From: CALNYZ01 sp942490945
Lineage (GTDB): Bacteria > Pseudomonadota > Gammaproteobacteria > UBA6429 > Thiohalophilaceae
Assembly (NCBI GenBank): GCA_942490945.1
Contig: CALNYZ010000044.1
Location: forward strand, 124,001-188,000
Direction of reading: 5' to 3'
Length of the DNA: 64,000 nt
In this document: positions 24,455 to 34,562 of the stretch, piece by piece
Numbering within the stretch: the stretch's first letter is position 1
Layout: the number at the start of each line of letters is the position of its first letter
Translations under genes and position numbers: made by a program
The notes under the pieces: generated by a model
The model's database searches: none
Seen by the model: only the letters and a program-made list of their open reading frames with translations
Told to the model about the DNA's origin: nothing

Positions 24455-26878
24455 TTAGTCTTTCTGGGTCACCCAACCCGGCATATTAGGAAAGCGATTT
24501 CTTTTACTGCGAATAGGCACAATTCTATCTGACTTATGGAACTCTTTAAAATACCTAGCACACACCCCACCCTTTTCAGTGAATTTTAATTTAGGTAAGT
24601 GTTCACCAAGAATAGAGACGTTGGTTAAAAGTGTAGTTTCAGTTTCTATTTTTGAGATATCTTCTATTTCATATGCAGGCTTAAGTCTATCAATAATCAT
24701 TCTAAACACCGTGTTTAATTCAACATTTATTTGGATATTGTTACCGACAACATTTACAATGAAAGCAGCTAATAGTATCTCCATGAAATAGTTACCAGAA
24801 ATATCAGAAGCTGCAATCTGAAATTCTTTCTTCTTCTTTATAGCACTTGAATATTTTGAAATAATGTTTTCCATTTCAGGTATTGATTGTTCAATAATTA
24901 AGCCAGCAAGAATATTTTGTGCATTTATTTTTTCTTTTTCATCACTGGCGGATTGAATGAAAAGGACTAAACATAATAAAGCTGCCAGTTTTACTTCTTC
25001 ATTTTTTACCCCTGCATACAATTCTATTGTGTATTTTCTCCATCCATCTTTGTAATCATTTGAGTCCTTGTGCACCAAATAAAACAAAAAATTAATTATA
25101 ATTTTCCATGGATTGGCTTCACTATTTGATATTTGATCCTCGATAAGCTGTATCTGACTGTCTAGTATCAATTCTAGAAAGAGCAAGTTCAATGTACCTT
25201 TATACTCACTTAAAGTACTATAAATATCAAATAACCTCTCATAATCATCACTTTCCTTGATAAAGGATAAAATCTCCTCATTTAACGTCTGACTGAATTT
25301 TCCTATTTCTTCCCTTGATAAACCATGCTTCAATATATATTGCGCCACAAGAAATTCTTGAAATGATCTATGTCTAAAATAAAACCTGTCGCTTCCTTTA
25401 GGCTCAAGAACACTGCCAGTGATAAATTCACGAATAATTGTTTCTCTATCGTGTTGGGATTTTTCCATTTCAAAGTTAATAAACCACTCAGGTATTTCGC
25501 TTATAATAAATCCGTTAGTTTGTCCATTTATCCAAAAGTACCAAGCAATATTCTGTATAAAGTCAATTCTAGACTCCATACTAATAGCACGTCTCTGCAC
25601 TTTCCCTAACTCTCTTTCGTGTAACTTACTTAAAAATAGCTCATAAAGTTCATATCTATTAAATCTTTTTAGTTCAATTTCTGGATATGCATATATACTT
25701 GCTAACATTTGCACATGAACTGGTCTTGATGTTAATTCATGATATTTATCGCTAGATAGTTCTTTTATTCTCTGCTCTATAAACTCGTCAGTTAAATCAG
25801 AGCCACCGAGAGAGTGTTCTTTAAATTGCATATACTTTAAATATTTATTAAAAAATTCTTCGGCTTGTGTTTGAGTGAAATCTGCTAAAGATAATTCTTC
25901 AAAATCATTAAATTTTACTTCCCTTACTTCTTTGTCATGATGCATATACCTACCATGAAGCATTAATAGTCTTTCGTCATCAGACATAAATGCAGAGGGC
26001 CTGCCCAACAGCATAACTTTTGATTTTGGTGTGATTAGTCGATTTAATTCTTCAAGATTACTTTTAAAATCGCTTAATGACATCATATGTTTCATTTCAT
26101 CGAAACCGTCAAGAATGATCAAAAAAGTACCGTGACGGTTTAATGCAAGAAATAAATCGAAGTGGAAACCCTGAACTGCATAATATGCTGCTAATGTTTT
26201 ACTTATTAATCCTTCTAATTCTTGCTCCTTTGCAATATCACCTAATTTAATAAAGATTGGGATCCTTGATATTTTGCCTTCTTTCGATTTGCTTGCATAT
26301 TTGAATGCAATACGTCTTGAAATACTTGTCTTTCCCATCCCATAACCAGATAAAATAGCAATTGGTTTTGTATTTTCACTCTCGATCCATTTATCTATAT
26401 ATTCTTCAGCATCAATATCATTTTGTAGAACAGGGTTAATATAGTACTCAATCAGGCCATCATTGCTATATTGAGCAATCAATGACTCCCGATACATAGA
26501 AAAATTCATTAACGAACATTTAAACTCATCATAAGTAAGATGATTTATCCTTGGGTAATCATCAATTCTTTGTTTAGCTTGCGGTGAAAGCCCGTTATAA
26601 GTAACAATTTGCACTCTATCTATCTTATCTTGTTTAAGTAAGGGGTCATAATCATTTACTATTTTTGAAACTTCTGTAATACCTATACTTGAATCATAGG
26701 CCTTACACTCAACAACATAACGTATACACTCCATACCAAGATGTTCCTCGTAATAAACATCTACATTTTTCCCAATAATCGGTACCTCTGTATCATAGTT
26801 ATGCTTATGCGCAGCTTGAATTAAGGCTCTCACTTCATCCCTTAGAATATTCCCTTTTTCAGTGTTTGAAATTCCCAT
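24455..26878 (-). CDS. Mrr-like nuclease / NACHT ATPase fusion, probable anti-phage STAND protein
   Basis: 807 residues from the ATG at 26878 (AAGG seven bases upstream). Residues about 5-125 resemble an Mrr-type PD-(D/E)xK nuclease: Asp in VDVYY (about 41) and the ExK motif in VVECKAY (about 58-60). Residues about 172-330 are a NACHT domain with Walker A GYGMGKTS (179-186), Walker B FLIILDGFDEM (253-263) and LLGRPSAF. FRHRSFQEFLVAQYIL follows in the winged-helix region. The last 300 residues are helical, without clear repeats, and probably form the sensor. Bacterial NACHT proteins defend against phages. It stands alone and is strikingly AT-rich beside thiC, suggesting transfer. Confidence 0.8.
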   Translation of the reverse strand: MGISNTEKGNILRDEVRALIQAAHKHNYDTEVPIIGKNVDVYYEEHLGMECIRYVVECKAYDSSIGITEVSKIVNDYDPLLKQDKIDRVQIVTYNGLSPQAKQRIDDYPRINHLTYDEFKCSLMNFSMYRESLIAQYSNDGLIEYYINPVLQNDIDAEEYIDKWIESENTKPIAILSGYGMGKTSISRRIAFKYASKSKEGKISRIPIFIKLGDIAKEQELEGLISKTLAAYYAVQGFHFDLFLALNRHGTFLIILDGFDEMKHMMSLSDFKSNLEELNRLITPKSKVMLLGRPSAFMSDDERLLMLHGRYMHHDKEVREVKFNDFEELSLADFTQTQAEEFFNKYLKYMQFKEHSLGGSDLTDEFIEQRIKELSSDKYHELTSRPVHVQMLASIYAYPEIELKRFNRYELYELFLSKLHERELGKVQRRAISMESRIDFIQNIAWYFWINGQTNGFIISEIPEWFINFEMEKSQHDRETIIREFITGSVLEPKGSDRFYFRHRSFQEFLVAQYILKHGLSREEIGKFSQTLNEEILSFIKESDDYERLFDIYSTLSEYKGTLNLLFLELILDSQIQLIEDQISNSEANPWKIIINFLFYLVHKDSNDYKDGWRKYTIELYAGVKNEEVKLAALLCLVLFIQSASDEKEKINAQNILAGLIIEQSIPEMENIISKYSSAIKKKKEFQIAASDISGNYFMEILLAAFIVNVVGNNIQINVELNTVFRMIIDRLKPAYEIEDISKIETETTLLTNVSILGEHLPKLKFTEKGGVCARYFKEFHKSDRIVPIRSKRNRFPNMPGWVTQKD

Positions 26879-26984
26879 CAAAAAACCTTTACATACGTTT
26901 TTATAAGACTCGTTTATTTTAATTAGAAATCAGGCTTGACTTTTGTTATACGGCTATCCAACATAAAACACAAGTTTCGGACCA

Positions 26985-27011
26985 TAAAAAAGCCCGCAAA
27001 CGCGGGCTTCT
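26985..27011 (-). terminator. Rho-independent terminator of thiC
   Basis: A 7-bp GC-rich stem (agcccgc 26991-26997 / gcgggct 27002-27008) with a 4-base loop. Read on the minus strand it is followed by TTTTTTATGG, 27-30 bases after the thiC stop codon. Confidence 0.9.
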
Positions 27012-27037
27012 TTAAAACTTCCTAATACAGCATTTAC

Positions 27038-28951
27038 TTATACTTCCTTGTAGATCTCAGAACCTTGTTGTTTAAATTCCTCCGCCTTCTTCTTCATCCC
27101 CTCCGTCAACGCCACTTCGACTTCCATCCCTTGTGTTGCCGCGTAGTCGCGCACATCTTGCGTAATCTTCATTGAACAGAAGTTCGGCCCACACATACTG
27201 CAAAAGTGTGCGACTTTATGTGCTTCTTTCGGCATTGTTTCATCATGAAATTCTCTTGCCCTTTCCGGATCCAGGCTAAGATTGAACTGGTCTTCCCAGC
27301 GGAATTCAAAACGCGCTTTGGACAAGGCGTTGTCGCGTACTTGCGCACCGGGGAAGCCTTTGGCCACGTCGGATGCATGCGCGGCAATTTTGTAGGCGAT
27401 GATGCCATCGCGTACGTCTTGCTTGTTTGGCAGGCCTAAATGTTCTTTGGGGGTGACGTAACATAACATCGCCGTGCCATACCAACCGATGTTGGCGGCG
27501 CCGATGGCACTGGTGATGTGATCGTAGGCCGGGGCGATGTCGGTAACGAGTGGGCCGAGGGTATAAAATGGCGCTTCGAAACAGTCTTGCAGTTCTTTTT
27601 CGACGTTTTCCTTGATCATGTGTAATGGTACATGGCCGGGACCTTCGATCATAACTTGTACGTCGTGTTCCCACGCTTTCTTTGTTAATTCGCCGAGGGT
27701 TTCCAGCTCGCCAAATTGTGCGGCGTCATTGGCATCGGCCAGGCAACCGGGGCGCAGGCCGTCACCTAAACTGAAGCTCACGTCATAGGCTTTCATGATT
27801 TCGCAAATGTCGTCGAAGTGGGTGTAAAGAAAGTTTTCTTCATGATGTGCCAGACACCACTTCGCCATGATGGAACCGCCACGGCTGACAATGCCGGTAA
27901 CGCGGTTGGCGGTGAGCGGCACGTAACGTAATAACACGCCGGCGTGAATCGTAAAGTAGTCCACGCCTTGCTCGGCCTGTTCGATTAAGGTGTCGCGGAA
28001 CATTTCCCAGGTGAGGTCCTCAGACTTGCCGTTTACTTTTTCCAGCGCCTGATAGATGGGCACAGTGCCGATGGGCATGGGCGAGTTACGTAAAATCCAC
28101 TCGCGGGTTTCGTGGATGTTTTTGCCGGTGGACAGATCCATCAGTGTGTCGCCACCCCACCGTGCGGACCAGACCATTTTTTCCACTTCTTCTTCGATGG
28201 ATGAGCTGATCGCGGAGTTGCCGATGTTGGTGTTGATTTTGACGCGGAAGTTACGGCCGATGATCATGGGCTCGAGTTCCGGGTGGTTGATGTTGGCCGG
28301 GATAATGGCACGGCCGGCGGCAACTTCACTTCTTACAAATTCCGCTGTTATCTCATCAGGAATGTTCGCCCCAAAACTTTCACCTGGATGTTGGCGCAGC
28401 AGTTTTTCATACGCGGGATTTTCACGCATGGCTTGCAGATTATTGTTTTCACGGATGGCGATGAATTCCATCTCGGGGGTGATGATGCCCTGCCGGGCGT
28501 AATGCATCTGGCTCACATTGCTGCCTGCTTTGGCTTTTAGGGGTGCGTGGATATGCTCGAAACGCAGGTGCGAAAGTGAGGGGTCACTCTGGCGCGCGGC
28601 ACCGTATTCACTGGTCGGGCCGGCTAATTGTTCGGTATCACCACGTTCCTTGATCCAGCCTTCGCGCAGTGGCTGCAGGCCCTTGAGCAGGTCGATTTGC
28701 GCGGTTGGGTCGGTATAGGGGCCGGAGGTGTCGTATATATAAAGAGTGGGGTTCAGCTCTTTATCATCTGTAGTATGAGACTGAATATATGTGGGGGCCT
28801 GACTCACGGCGCGCATGGGAACACGGATATCAGGCCGGCTGCCTTCGACATAGACCTTTTTCGAGCCGCTAAACGGCTGGGTCACATCGGTGGATAACTG
28901 GGCTGTTTTCTTTAAAAATGCTGCTTTTAATTGATCAGGGATTGCGCTCAT
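27038..28951 (-). CDS. thiC: Phosphomethylpyrimidine synthase ThiC
   Basis: 637 residues, full length for the family. This radical-SAM enzyme converts aminoimidazole ribotide to HMP phosphate in thiamine synthesis. The C-terminal cluster motif CSMCGPNFC (residues 584-592) and the core segments MHYARQGIITPEMEFIA and DGLRPGCLADANDAAQFGEL are intact. GAGG lies upstream of the ATG at 28951. A TPP riboswitch lies in the leader and a terminator follows the gene, so it is a single-gene transcript controlled by thiamine pyrophosphate. Its base composition is clearly more GC-rich than the adjoining NACHT gene. Confidence 0.97.
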   Translation of the reverse strand: MSAIPDQLKAAFLKKTAQLSTDVTQPFSGSKKVYVEGSRPDIRVPMRAVSQAPTYIQSHTTDDKELNPTLYIYDTSGPYTDPTAQIDLLKGLQPLREGWIKERGDTEQLAGPTSEYGAARQSDPSLSHLRFEHIHAPLKAKAGSNVSQMHYARQGIITPEMEFIAIRENNNLQAMRENPAYEKLLRQHPGESFGANIPDEITAEFVRSEVAAGRAIIPANINHPELEPMIIGRNFRVKINTNIGNSAISSSIEEEVEKMVWSARWGGDTLMDLSTGKNIHETREWILRNSPMPIGTVPIYQALEKVNGKSEDLTWEMFRDTLIEQAEQGVDYFTIHAGVLLRYVPLTANRVTGIVSRGGSIMAKWCLAHHEENFLYTHFDDICEIMKAYDVSFSLGDGLRPGCLADANDAAQFGELETLGELTKKAWEHDVQVMIEGPGHVPLHMIKENVEKELQDCFEAPFYTLGPLVTDIAPAYDHITSAIGAANIGWYGTAMLCYVTPKEHLGLPNKQDVRDGIIAYKIAAHASDVAKGFPGAQVRDNALSKARFEFRWEDQFNLSLDPERAREFHDETMPKEAHKVAHFCSMCGPNFCSMKITQDVRDYAATQGMEVEVALTEGMKKKAEEFKQQGSEIYKEV

Positions 28952-28998
28952 ATCTTGTCCTCGCTTGCCTGTGTGTCAGGCGGGTGAATTCTGCTGGA

Positions 28999-29139
28999 CG
29001 ACGCGCCCCTTTTATCAAGGGTTGGGGGGATGTTGCTATTCGCCTTGCCTACGCCGGCATTATCCGGATCAGGTCGGGTATATCTCAGCGCCATTAATAC
29101 AAACGGGCACCCCCGGCGGGTCGAATGACCAAGTTAAAT
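28999..29139. repeat. 141-bp direct repeat, left copy (contains the thiC riboswitch)
   Basis: Identical to 36474-36612 except for two substitutions and two single-base length differences. It extends on both sides of the aptamer, from cgacgcgcccc to gaatgaccaagttaaat. Confidence 0.9.
29021..29122 (-). promoter_or_regulatory. TPP riboswitch (THI element) of thiC
   Basis: On the minus strand the conserved aptamer parts are present: ccgggggtgccc (P1/P2 side), cgctgagatatacccg, the pyrophosphate-sensor acctgatccggataatgcc, and ggcgtaggcaaggcg. It lies about 70 bases upstream of the thiC start. A small hairpin (ccctt / aaggg, 29007-29021) follows without a U-run, so control is more likely at translation start than by termination. 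Confidence 0.95.
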
Positions 29140-29285
29140 GATAGCCAATCGTAATGCAAGCGCGTTTTTGGTGAATATTCATGCAGCCTGGCTGGCGGCT
29201 AAATAAAACAATTGAGATATCATATACTGTAAATCTGGCCATTCATTATAACAATTTGGGCGCAAGCCATTAATCGTACCTTAGC

Positions 29286-30230
29286 ATGCAGACTGTCGAC
29301 ATTTTACTGGCAACATATAACGGCGCCGCTTACCTTGAAGTACAACTTGACTCCATACTGAGTCAGGAATTTCAGGACTGGCACATCTTTGTACGCGATG
29401 ACGGTTCAACAGATGAAACCCCGGAGATCCTGAATCGTTATGTGACAAGACATAATGAAAAAATTACCTTGATACAGGATAAGCCGGGCAATCTTGGACC
29501 TGCCCGGAATTTTTCTGCGCTGCTACAACACAGCAAATCAAACTACATCATGTTTTGTGATCAGGACGACTATTGGCACCCTGACAAAATTGGCAAAACG
29601 CTGGCGTTCATGCAAGCAACAGAAGCAGAATATAAAAATTGCCCTCTGCTGGTTCACTCTGACTTGCATGTTGTAGATCAAAACCTGCGACCAATTTTCG
29701 GTTCTTTCTGGCAATATCAGGGGCTGCAAGCAGACCGAAATAAACTCGCTGATTTGCTTGTGCAGAATAACGTCACCGGTTGTGCCATGATGATCAATGC
29801 TTTGCTACGTAGCAAAGTCTTGTCACTGCCCGGCGAGGCAATAATGCATGACTGGTGGTACGCACTCGTTGCGTCTGCCTTTGGTCAAGTCATACCGCTG
29901 CACGAAATACTTATTGATTATCGCCAACATGAAAAAAATGACACTGGCGCCAAACGCTATAATTATGGTTATATTCTAAGACATCTTTTAAACAGCTTTA
30001 GTCAACAGCGTATACTAAATTTTCATAAACAACTGAAAAAGACCCAACAACAGGCAGCTGCTTTCCTGAATTATTACGGGAAAGAGTTACCTGACGCCAT
30101 GTATCTGCTGGTTGATACCTATTCAAGACTGGACGAACTTGGCTGGATCAAGCGACGCTGGTTTCTGATTCGCCATGGATTGTTAAAACACGGATTTTTC
30201 CGCTCAGTCGCCATGTTATGTTTTATTTAA
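29286..30230 (+). CDS. Family 2 glycosyltransferase (rhamnosyltransferase-like)
   Basis: 314 residues. The GT-A fold is evident from VDILLATYNGAAYLEVQLDS, the DDGSTDETPEIL segment and the acidic motif CDQDDYWHPDKI (the DxD-type metal site). EAIMHDWWYALVASAFG is typical of rhamnosyl- or galactosyltransferases that extend O-antigen or capsule chains. It is cytoplasmic, with no membrane segment. The ATG has only a weak binding site. It is the only plus-strand gene of the polysaccharide cassette and converges on the ligase gene with a 20-base gap. Confidence 0.85.
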   Translation: MQTVDILLATYNGAAYLEVQLDSILSQEFQDWHIFVRDDGSTDETPEILNRYVTRHNEKITLIQDKPGNLGPARNFSALLQHSKSNYIMFCDQDDYWHPDKIGKTLAFMQATEAEYKNCPLLVHSDLHVVDQNLRPIFGSFWQYQGLQADRNKLADLLVQNNVTGCAMMINALLRSKVLSLPGEAIMHDWWYALVASAFGQVIPLHEILIDYRQHEKNDTGAKRYNYGYILRHLLNSFSQQRILNFHKQLKKTQQQAAAFLNYYGKELPDAMYLLVDTYSRLDELGWIKRRWFLIRHGLLKHGFFRSVAMLCFI

Positions 30231-30250
30231 ACAGCTTGTCTGTCTCCCAA

Positions 30251-32089
30251 CTATTCTTTTAGCGACATGAGCAATTTTTCTGCGGGAGCATAGTCAGGAT
30301 TATCTTGCCTGATTTTTTCAAGTAACTCTTTTGCCTGGTTTAATTGTCCTGATTTTATGTATGTTTTTGCCAGTCCCATTTTGGCAACCGGGCGATGAGG
30401 TAAAATATAAACTGCCCGTTTAAAATCCTGTTCTGCCAGATCGAAATAGCCATTATTCAGATAAATATATCCTCGATATATCAAGGCTTGAGTATTGGTA
30501 TCATCCCACATCAATTCTTCATTCAGGGTTTTAAAAATATCTTGCGGATTTTTATTACAGCTAACGTGTATATTCACCCGCTCAATGTGAGTCGGCGGAT
30601 AATAATTTCCGACTTCAACAGCACGATTAATATTTTTCAATGCGCCATTACAATTGTTTGCGTTCCACTCAAGGATTGCCTGGCGATGGTAATAGTTACT
30701 CTGCAGGTGCTGCCAATGAAAAAGTGGCGCGAAAATTACGTACAGTCCGATAATAATTAACGCAACAGAAATATGAGGAAAACGAAATCTGACAGGCTCG
30801 CTGTTTTTACGTAAATATAATCCTGCAATTAATCCCATCGTCACCCAAAACTGTATTGCGGAAGAGGGCTTATGTAGTGGAAAATCAATCATGGAATGTA
30901 TGACGCAGGCTAAAAAGCCACTTAACAACCCGACAACCAGTAGTTTTTCTTCGCTTGATTGCAATTTCAGCAGCAGTTTAAAAGCCATAAACAAAGTAAC
31001 CAGAACAATCATGATTGAAAGTAGCCCGCCTGGAATACCCAGTTCAACAAACGTCTGCAGTGGATCACTATGCAAACGATACAAATAAAGACGCTCATCA
31101 GAACGATCAATGATTTCCGGGTGATTCATATGCAAGCGGAAGGCTTTCCAAAATGCACCGTATCCTGCACCTGTAACCGGATGCTCTTTTATAATGTTTA
31201 ATGAATTCTTGTAGAAAATGACGCGGTGTCGTGATGAATCATCAAGTGTCTGTCCCTGCTTTGCTGTACGTTCCCAATTCTTGTCAATATTGCCCGGGAT
31301 AATAAAAATAGATGTAGCAATGAACAAGATAGTGATTATTTGCCACTTTCTTTGCCAGAGATGCCCGATCAGATTTTTGTTACTTTTTCGTTTCCATGCT
31401 ATATAAAAAATAATAACCGTTAACCACACAACAAGTGTCAACCATGACCCGCGCGTATGACTCTCAAGTAAAAATCCTAAAATGATCGCGGCAGCACCAC
31501 TCAGAACCCAACGCATGACACGACCGTTACTGATCAGTGCCGATATCAAAGCGATCGGGAATATCTGATCCAGATATAATGCCGCATGATTCTTGTATGC
31601 GAAAGTTGACATCATATTAAATTCAAGCGGTCGATATTCCAGTGGATTAATACCATAATTCTGTAGCAAACCAACTATTGCCGCATAGCTGGCACCTGCA
31701 ACAGAGACTGATATAAATAACTTGCAGGTAGTAAAATCTGCATATTGACTGGATATGAAAAATAAAATAACCAGCCCCCATAATGGAATCAGTTCAAAGG
31801 CAAGGTTCCCGTAATCCACAGTCCACGCAATCGAAAACATGGCCCAGAACAGAAACAACAAAACAAGGATATGGATTTTACCTGCATAAAAATAATAATC
31901 GTTGCTTTTAATTTTTGAATAAAAAAAACCTGCGCTGCTCAGGATGGCAACAAGACTTAACAGGGCACTTCGCGGTGCGTGTGATGGATTGTGCAGAATA
32001 TGAATATATAAAACAGGAGACAGAAGCAACAATAAGGCAATCAATACAACACCGGGCCTGGTTATTATTTCAGACATCTGGTTTTTCAT
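30251..32089 (-). CDS. O-antigen ligase/polymerase-family protein (Wzy_C) with TPR tail
   Basis: 612 residues from the ATG at 32089; the frame also allows a TTG two codons earlier. About 11-12 membrane segments occupy the first 450 residues. The periplasmic loop contains GYGAFWKAFRLHMN and LHSDPLQTFVELGIPGG, the signature of Wzy_C/O-antigen ligase-like proteins. Residues about 530-610 hold tetratricopeptide repeats (NNGYFDLAEQDFKRAVYILP, KSGQLNQAKELLEKIRQ). Members either polymerise repeat units or attach a glycan to lipid A core or protein. It is the last gene of a minus-strand operon with the flippase. Confidence 0.85.
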   Translation of the reverse strand: MKNQMSEIITRPGVVLIALLLLLSPVLYIHILHNPSHAPRSALLSLVAILSSAGFFYSKIKSNDYYFYAGKIHILVLLFLFWAMFSIAWTVDYGNLAFELIPLWGLVILFFISSQYADFTTCKLFISVSVAGASYAAIVGLLQNYGINPLEYRPLEFNMMSTFAYKNHAALYLDQIFPIALISALISNGRVMRWVLSGAAAIILGFLLESHTRGSWLTLVVWLTVIIFYIAWKRKSNKNLIGHLWQRKWQIITILFIATSIFIIPGNIDKNWERTAKQGQTLDDSSRHRVIFYKNSLNIIKEHPVTGAGYGAFWKAFRLHMNHPEIIDRSDERLYLYRLHSDPLQTFVELGIPGGLLSIMIVLVTLFMAFKLLLKLQSSEEKLLVVGLLSGFLACVIHSMIDFPLHKPSSAIQFWVTMGLIAGLYLRKNSEPVRFRFPHISVALIIIGLYVIFAPLFHWQHLQSNYYHRQAILEWNANNCNGALKNINRAVEVGNYYPPTHIERVNIHVSCNKNPQDIFKTLNEELMWDDTNTQALIYRGYIYLNNGYFDLAEQDFKRAVYILPHRPVAKMGLAKTYIKSGQLNQAKELLEKIRQDNPDYAPAEKLLMSLKE

Positions 32090-32155
32090 TGTCAAACCCG
32101 AATAAAATCGACTTCAGTAAAAAACATGAAAATACACATTTTACTTTTTATGTAC

Positions 32156-33547
32156 CTAGTATGCATTTTTATCACGAATAACAAGCGGTATCGTCATTAA
32201 AATAATTCTTATATCCAGCCATAAAGACCAGTTTTCAATGTAATAAAGGTCCAGCTCTATTCTGTCCTTTAAATTCGTATTACCACGAAACCCGTTGACC
32301 TGCGCCCAACCGGTAATACCTGCTTTTACTATATGTTTTTTCATATAATAAGGTATATCTTCCTTGAATTGCTCAACAAATACAGGTCTTTCCGGCCTTG
32401 GTCCGACCACCGACATGTCACCTTTTAATACGTTGAAGAACTGTGGCAGTTCATCAATACTTGTTCTTCGTAAAAGTCCGCCAAGCCAGGTTGCTCTCTT
32501 GTCATCAGAAGTTGACCATACGGCGCCGGTATTTTTTTCCGCATCAATTGGCATGCTTCTGAATTTCATCATTTTGAATATACGTCCGTTCCAGCTAACC
32601 CTTTCCTGATAATAAAATACCGGCCCGAAAGAAGTTAATTTGATAGCCACTGCCACTATAATCATCAGTGGCATAACTAACAACAATACGAATATTGCGA
32701 TACACTTGTCTTCACACCATTTAAGAAACACATTTGGTCCGGAAATAGGCGACTCACATAAATTTAATACCGGCACACCGGCTATTTCAGAAATAGAATG
32801 ATTTAATAATCGCAAATTGAATATATCCGGAACCATTCGGATGGTAACGGTACTATGACGTAGCTGATAAAGAATGTTTTTTATTTTTTCTTCTGCTTTT
32901 AATGGTAATGTAATCCATAGCTCGTCAGGCTGCTGATCATTCATGATTTCTGCAAGTTTCGAAACTTCGCCAAGCATGGTCAAATTACTTTCGTTAGTCG
33001 TTATCTTGTCACTAATTAACCCGATAATATGAATCCCAACCCACGCAGATTGCATTAAGTTTTTTGCAACCTCTGATGCCAATACCTCATCACCAATAAT
33101 AATGATTCTGATATTATTCCAGCCACTTTTTCTTGCCTTTCCAAGCAGGAATAAAATAGCAAACCTGACCAATATCAATAATAGAGCAGAATATGACGCC
33201 CACATAACAAACCATAGGCGTGAATAATATTCACCTGTCTTTGACAAAAATGCTGTTAGTGCCAATGTAATAACTACCATAAACCATGCAAAAACAACCT
33301 GTCGAAATATTAATGTTTTGGCCGAATAGTGGCTTTCATTATAGACACCGAGTAACGGAAAAATAATGACTGCGTACAAGCAACCTAAAGCAATTGCCAT
33401 CATGTATAAATTAAGGTCAACTTCAACTGGCCAATCGCGTATAAACCAGGCGAACAAACCCATAGAGATAATAACCAGCACATCAATAAGTTGAATCAGA
33501 AATCGAACGAAATAAAATTTCTGTTTAATCAGGCGTGTCTTCAGCAT
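32156..33547 (-). CDS. Undecaprenyl-phosphate sugar phosphotransferase (WcaJ/PssY type)
   Basis: 463 residues. Four N-terminal membrane segments (about 15-125) are followed by a CoA-binding-like domain (IRIIIIGDEVLASEVAKNLM), a fifth membrane segment near residue 285 and the bacterial sugar transferase domain (YYQERVSWNGRIFKMMKFRS, GLLRRTSIDELPQFFNVLKG, VGPRPERPVFVEQF, ITGWAQVNGFRG). This enzyme loads the first sugar phosphate onto undecaprenyl phosphate and starts the repeat unit. It begins seven bases after the stop of the upstream glycosyltransferase gene. Confidence 0.93.
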   Translation of the reverse strand: MLKTRLIKQKFYFVRFLIQLIDVLVIISMGLFAWFIRDWPVEVDLNLYMMAIALGCLYAVIIFPLLGVYNESHYSAKTLIFRQVVFAWFMVVITLALTAFLSKTGEYYSRLWFVMWASYSALLLILVRFAILFLLGKARKSGWNNIRIIIIGDEVLASEVAKNLMQSAWVGIHIIGLISDKITTNESNLTMLGEVSKLAEIMNDQQPDELWITLPLKAEEKIKNILYQLRHSTVTIRMVPDIFNLRLLNHSISEIAGVPVLNLCESPISGPNVFLKWCEDKCIAIFVLLLVMPLMIIVAVAIKLTSFGPVFYYQERVSWNGRIFKMMKFRSMPIDAEKNTGAVWSTSDDKRATWLGGLLRRTSIDELPQFFNVLKGDMSVVGPRPERPVFVEQFKEDIPYYMKKHIVKAGITGWAQVNGFRGNTNLKDRIELDLYYIENWSLWLDIRIILMTIPLVIRDKNAY

Positions 33548-33554
33548 GGTTTTC

Positions 33555-34505
33555 TCACTTACGCATCCAATATTTCTTGTTCATACTTAAATGTAATTTT
33601 AGTACCAAAGGTATAAACCGGTGATATTTCCCAAGTTTATAACCAACATACTTTAGACCCGTGCGTAACAGGGCAGAAATAATCATTGCGGGCTGTTTTT
33701 TCCACAAATAGTTCAATTCTGAACGTAAAAATTTTATACCTTCACCTTCCGGTTTGGAGAAAGTACTCAGTAACCAGTTTTGTTCTGAATGGAATACCCC
33801 AATATCGAAATAACGTTGAAACTCGGTTAAGAAATTATAATCATGCGAGTGGTAAACTCTTGCTTCTGCACAATAGGCCACATCCCAGTCATTTAATATC
33901 AGTTTTGCTGCAACATAGGTGTCTTCTCCAAATATCGACCTGTCCGGAAAACTGCCGACATCTTGCAGGACACTGCGTCGGTATGCAGCACAGGAATTGG
34001 AAATAAAAATAGTTTTGAACCCAAGCGTTTTCAATTGTGATCTCGACTTGATGATGGATTTTTCCGGGTAATTATAATACCGCGCATGTTCACCAATCAC
34101 TCCTGCATTTAAATGCGGTAATTGACGCCCATAGGCAGCAGCTATCTTCGGGTTATTAAAACATTCCATTAATCTGGAAATACTGTTTTCATCTTCAAGA
34201 ATTGCATCTTGCGTTAAAAACAACACGACTTCTGAAGGCATGGCAAGCGATAACGCCAGCTTGCGTGTACCCGCGTGGTCAAAATCAGCGGCTTCTATTT
34301 TGTGTATTGTAAAGCCATTTTTTTCTGCCAAGGTAACAGTATTGTCTACAGAACCGGAATCAATAATAAAAATTTGCTGTATTTCATAGTTTTGTTTCTT
34401 TAATGCCGAGACAAAGTTCTGCCAGTTATCTCCTGCATTACAGGTTGGAATGATAACCGTTAAACTTGTATGCTGATATTTTTTCACGTTATTTATACAT
34501 TGCAA
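33555..34505 (-). CDS. Family 2 glycosyltransferase of the polysaccharide cassette
   Basis: About 316 residues. TVIIPTCNAGDNWQNFVSAL, IDSGSVDNTVTLAEKNG and FLTQDAILEDENS mark a GT2 enzyme, and AADFDHAGTRKLALSLA is typical of the rhamnosyltransferase subgroup. The start is uncertain: the frame opens with TTG at 34505, and a GTG six codons later is an alternative, neither with a good binding site. It lies between the flippase and the sugar phosphotransferase in one operon and should add a sugar to the lipid-linked unit. Confidence 0.85.
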   Translation of the reverse strand: MQCINNVKKYQHTSLTVIIPTCNAGDNWQNFVSALKKQNYEIQQIFIIDSGSVDNTVTLAEKNGFTIHKIEAADFDHAGTRKLALSLAMPSEVVLFLTQDAILEDENSISRLMECFNNPKIAAAYGRQLPHLNAGVIGEHARYYNYPEKSIIKSRSQLKTLGFKTIFISNSCAAYRRSVLQDVGSFPDRSIFGEDTYVAAKLILNDWDVAYCAEARVYHSHDYNFLTEFQRYFDIGVFHSEQNWLLSTFSKPEGEGIKFLRSELNYLWKKQPAMIISALLRTGLKYVGYKLGKYHRFIPLVLKLHLSMNKKYWMRK

Positions 34506-34562
34506 GGGCAGATTAACAGGTAACTTGGGTTATTAGTATATTATTGCTCTTGAGACATATTG

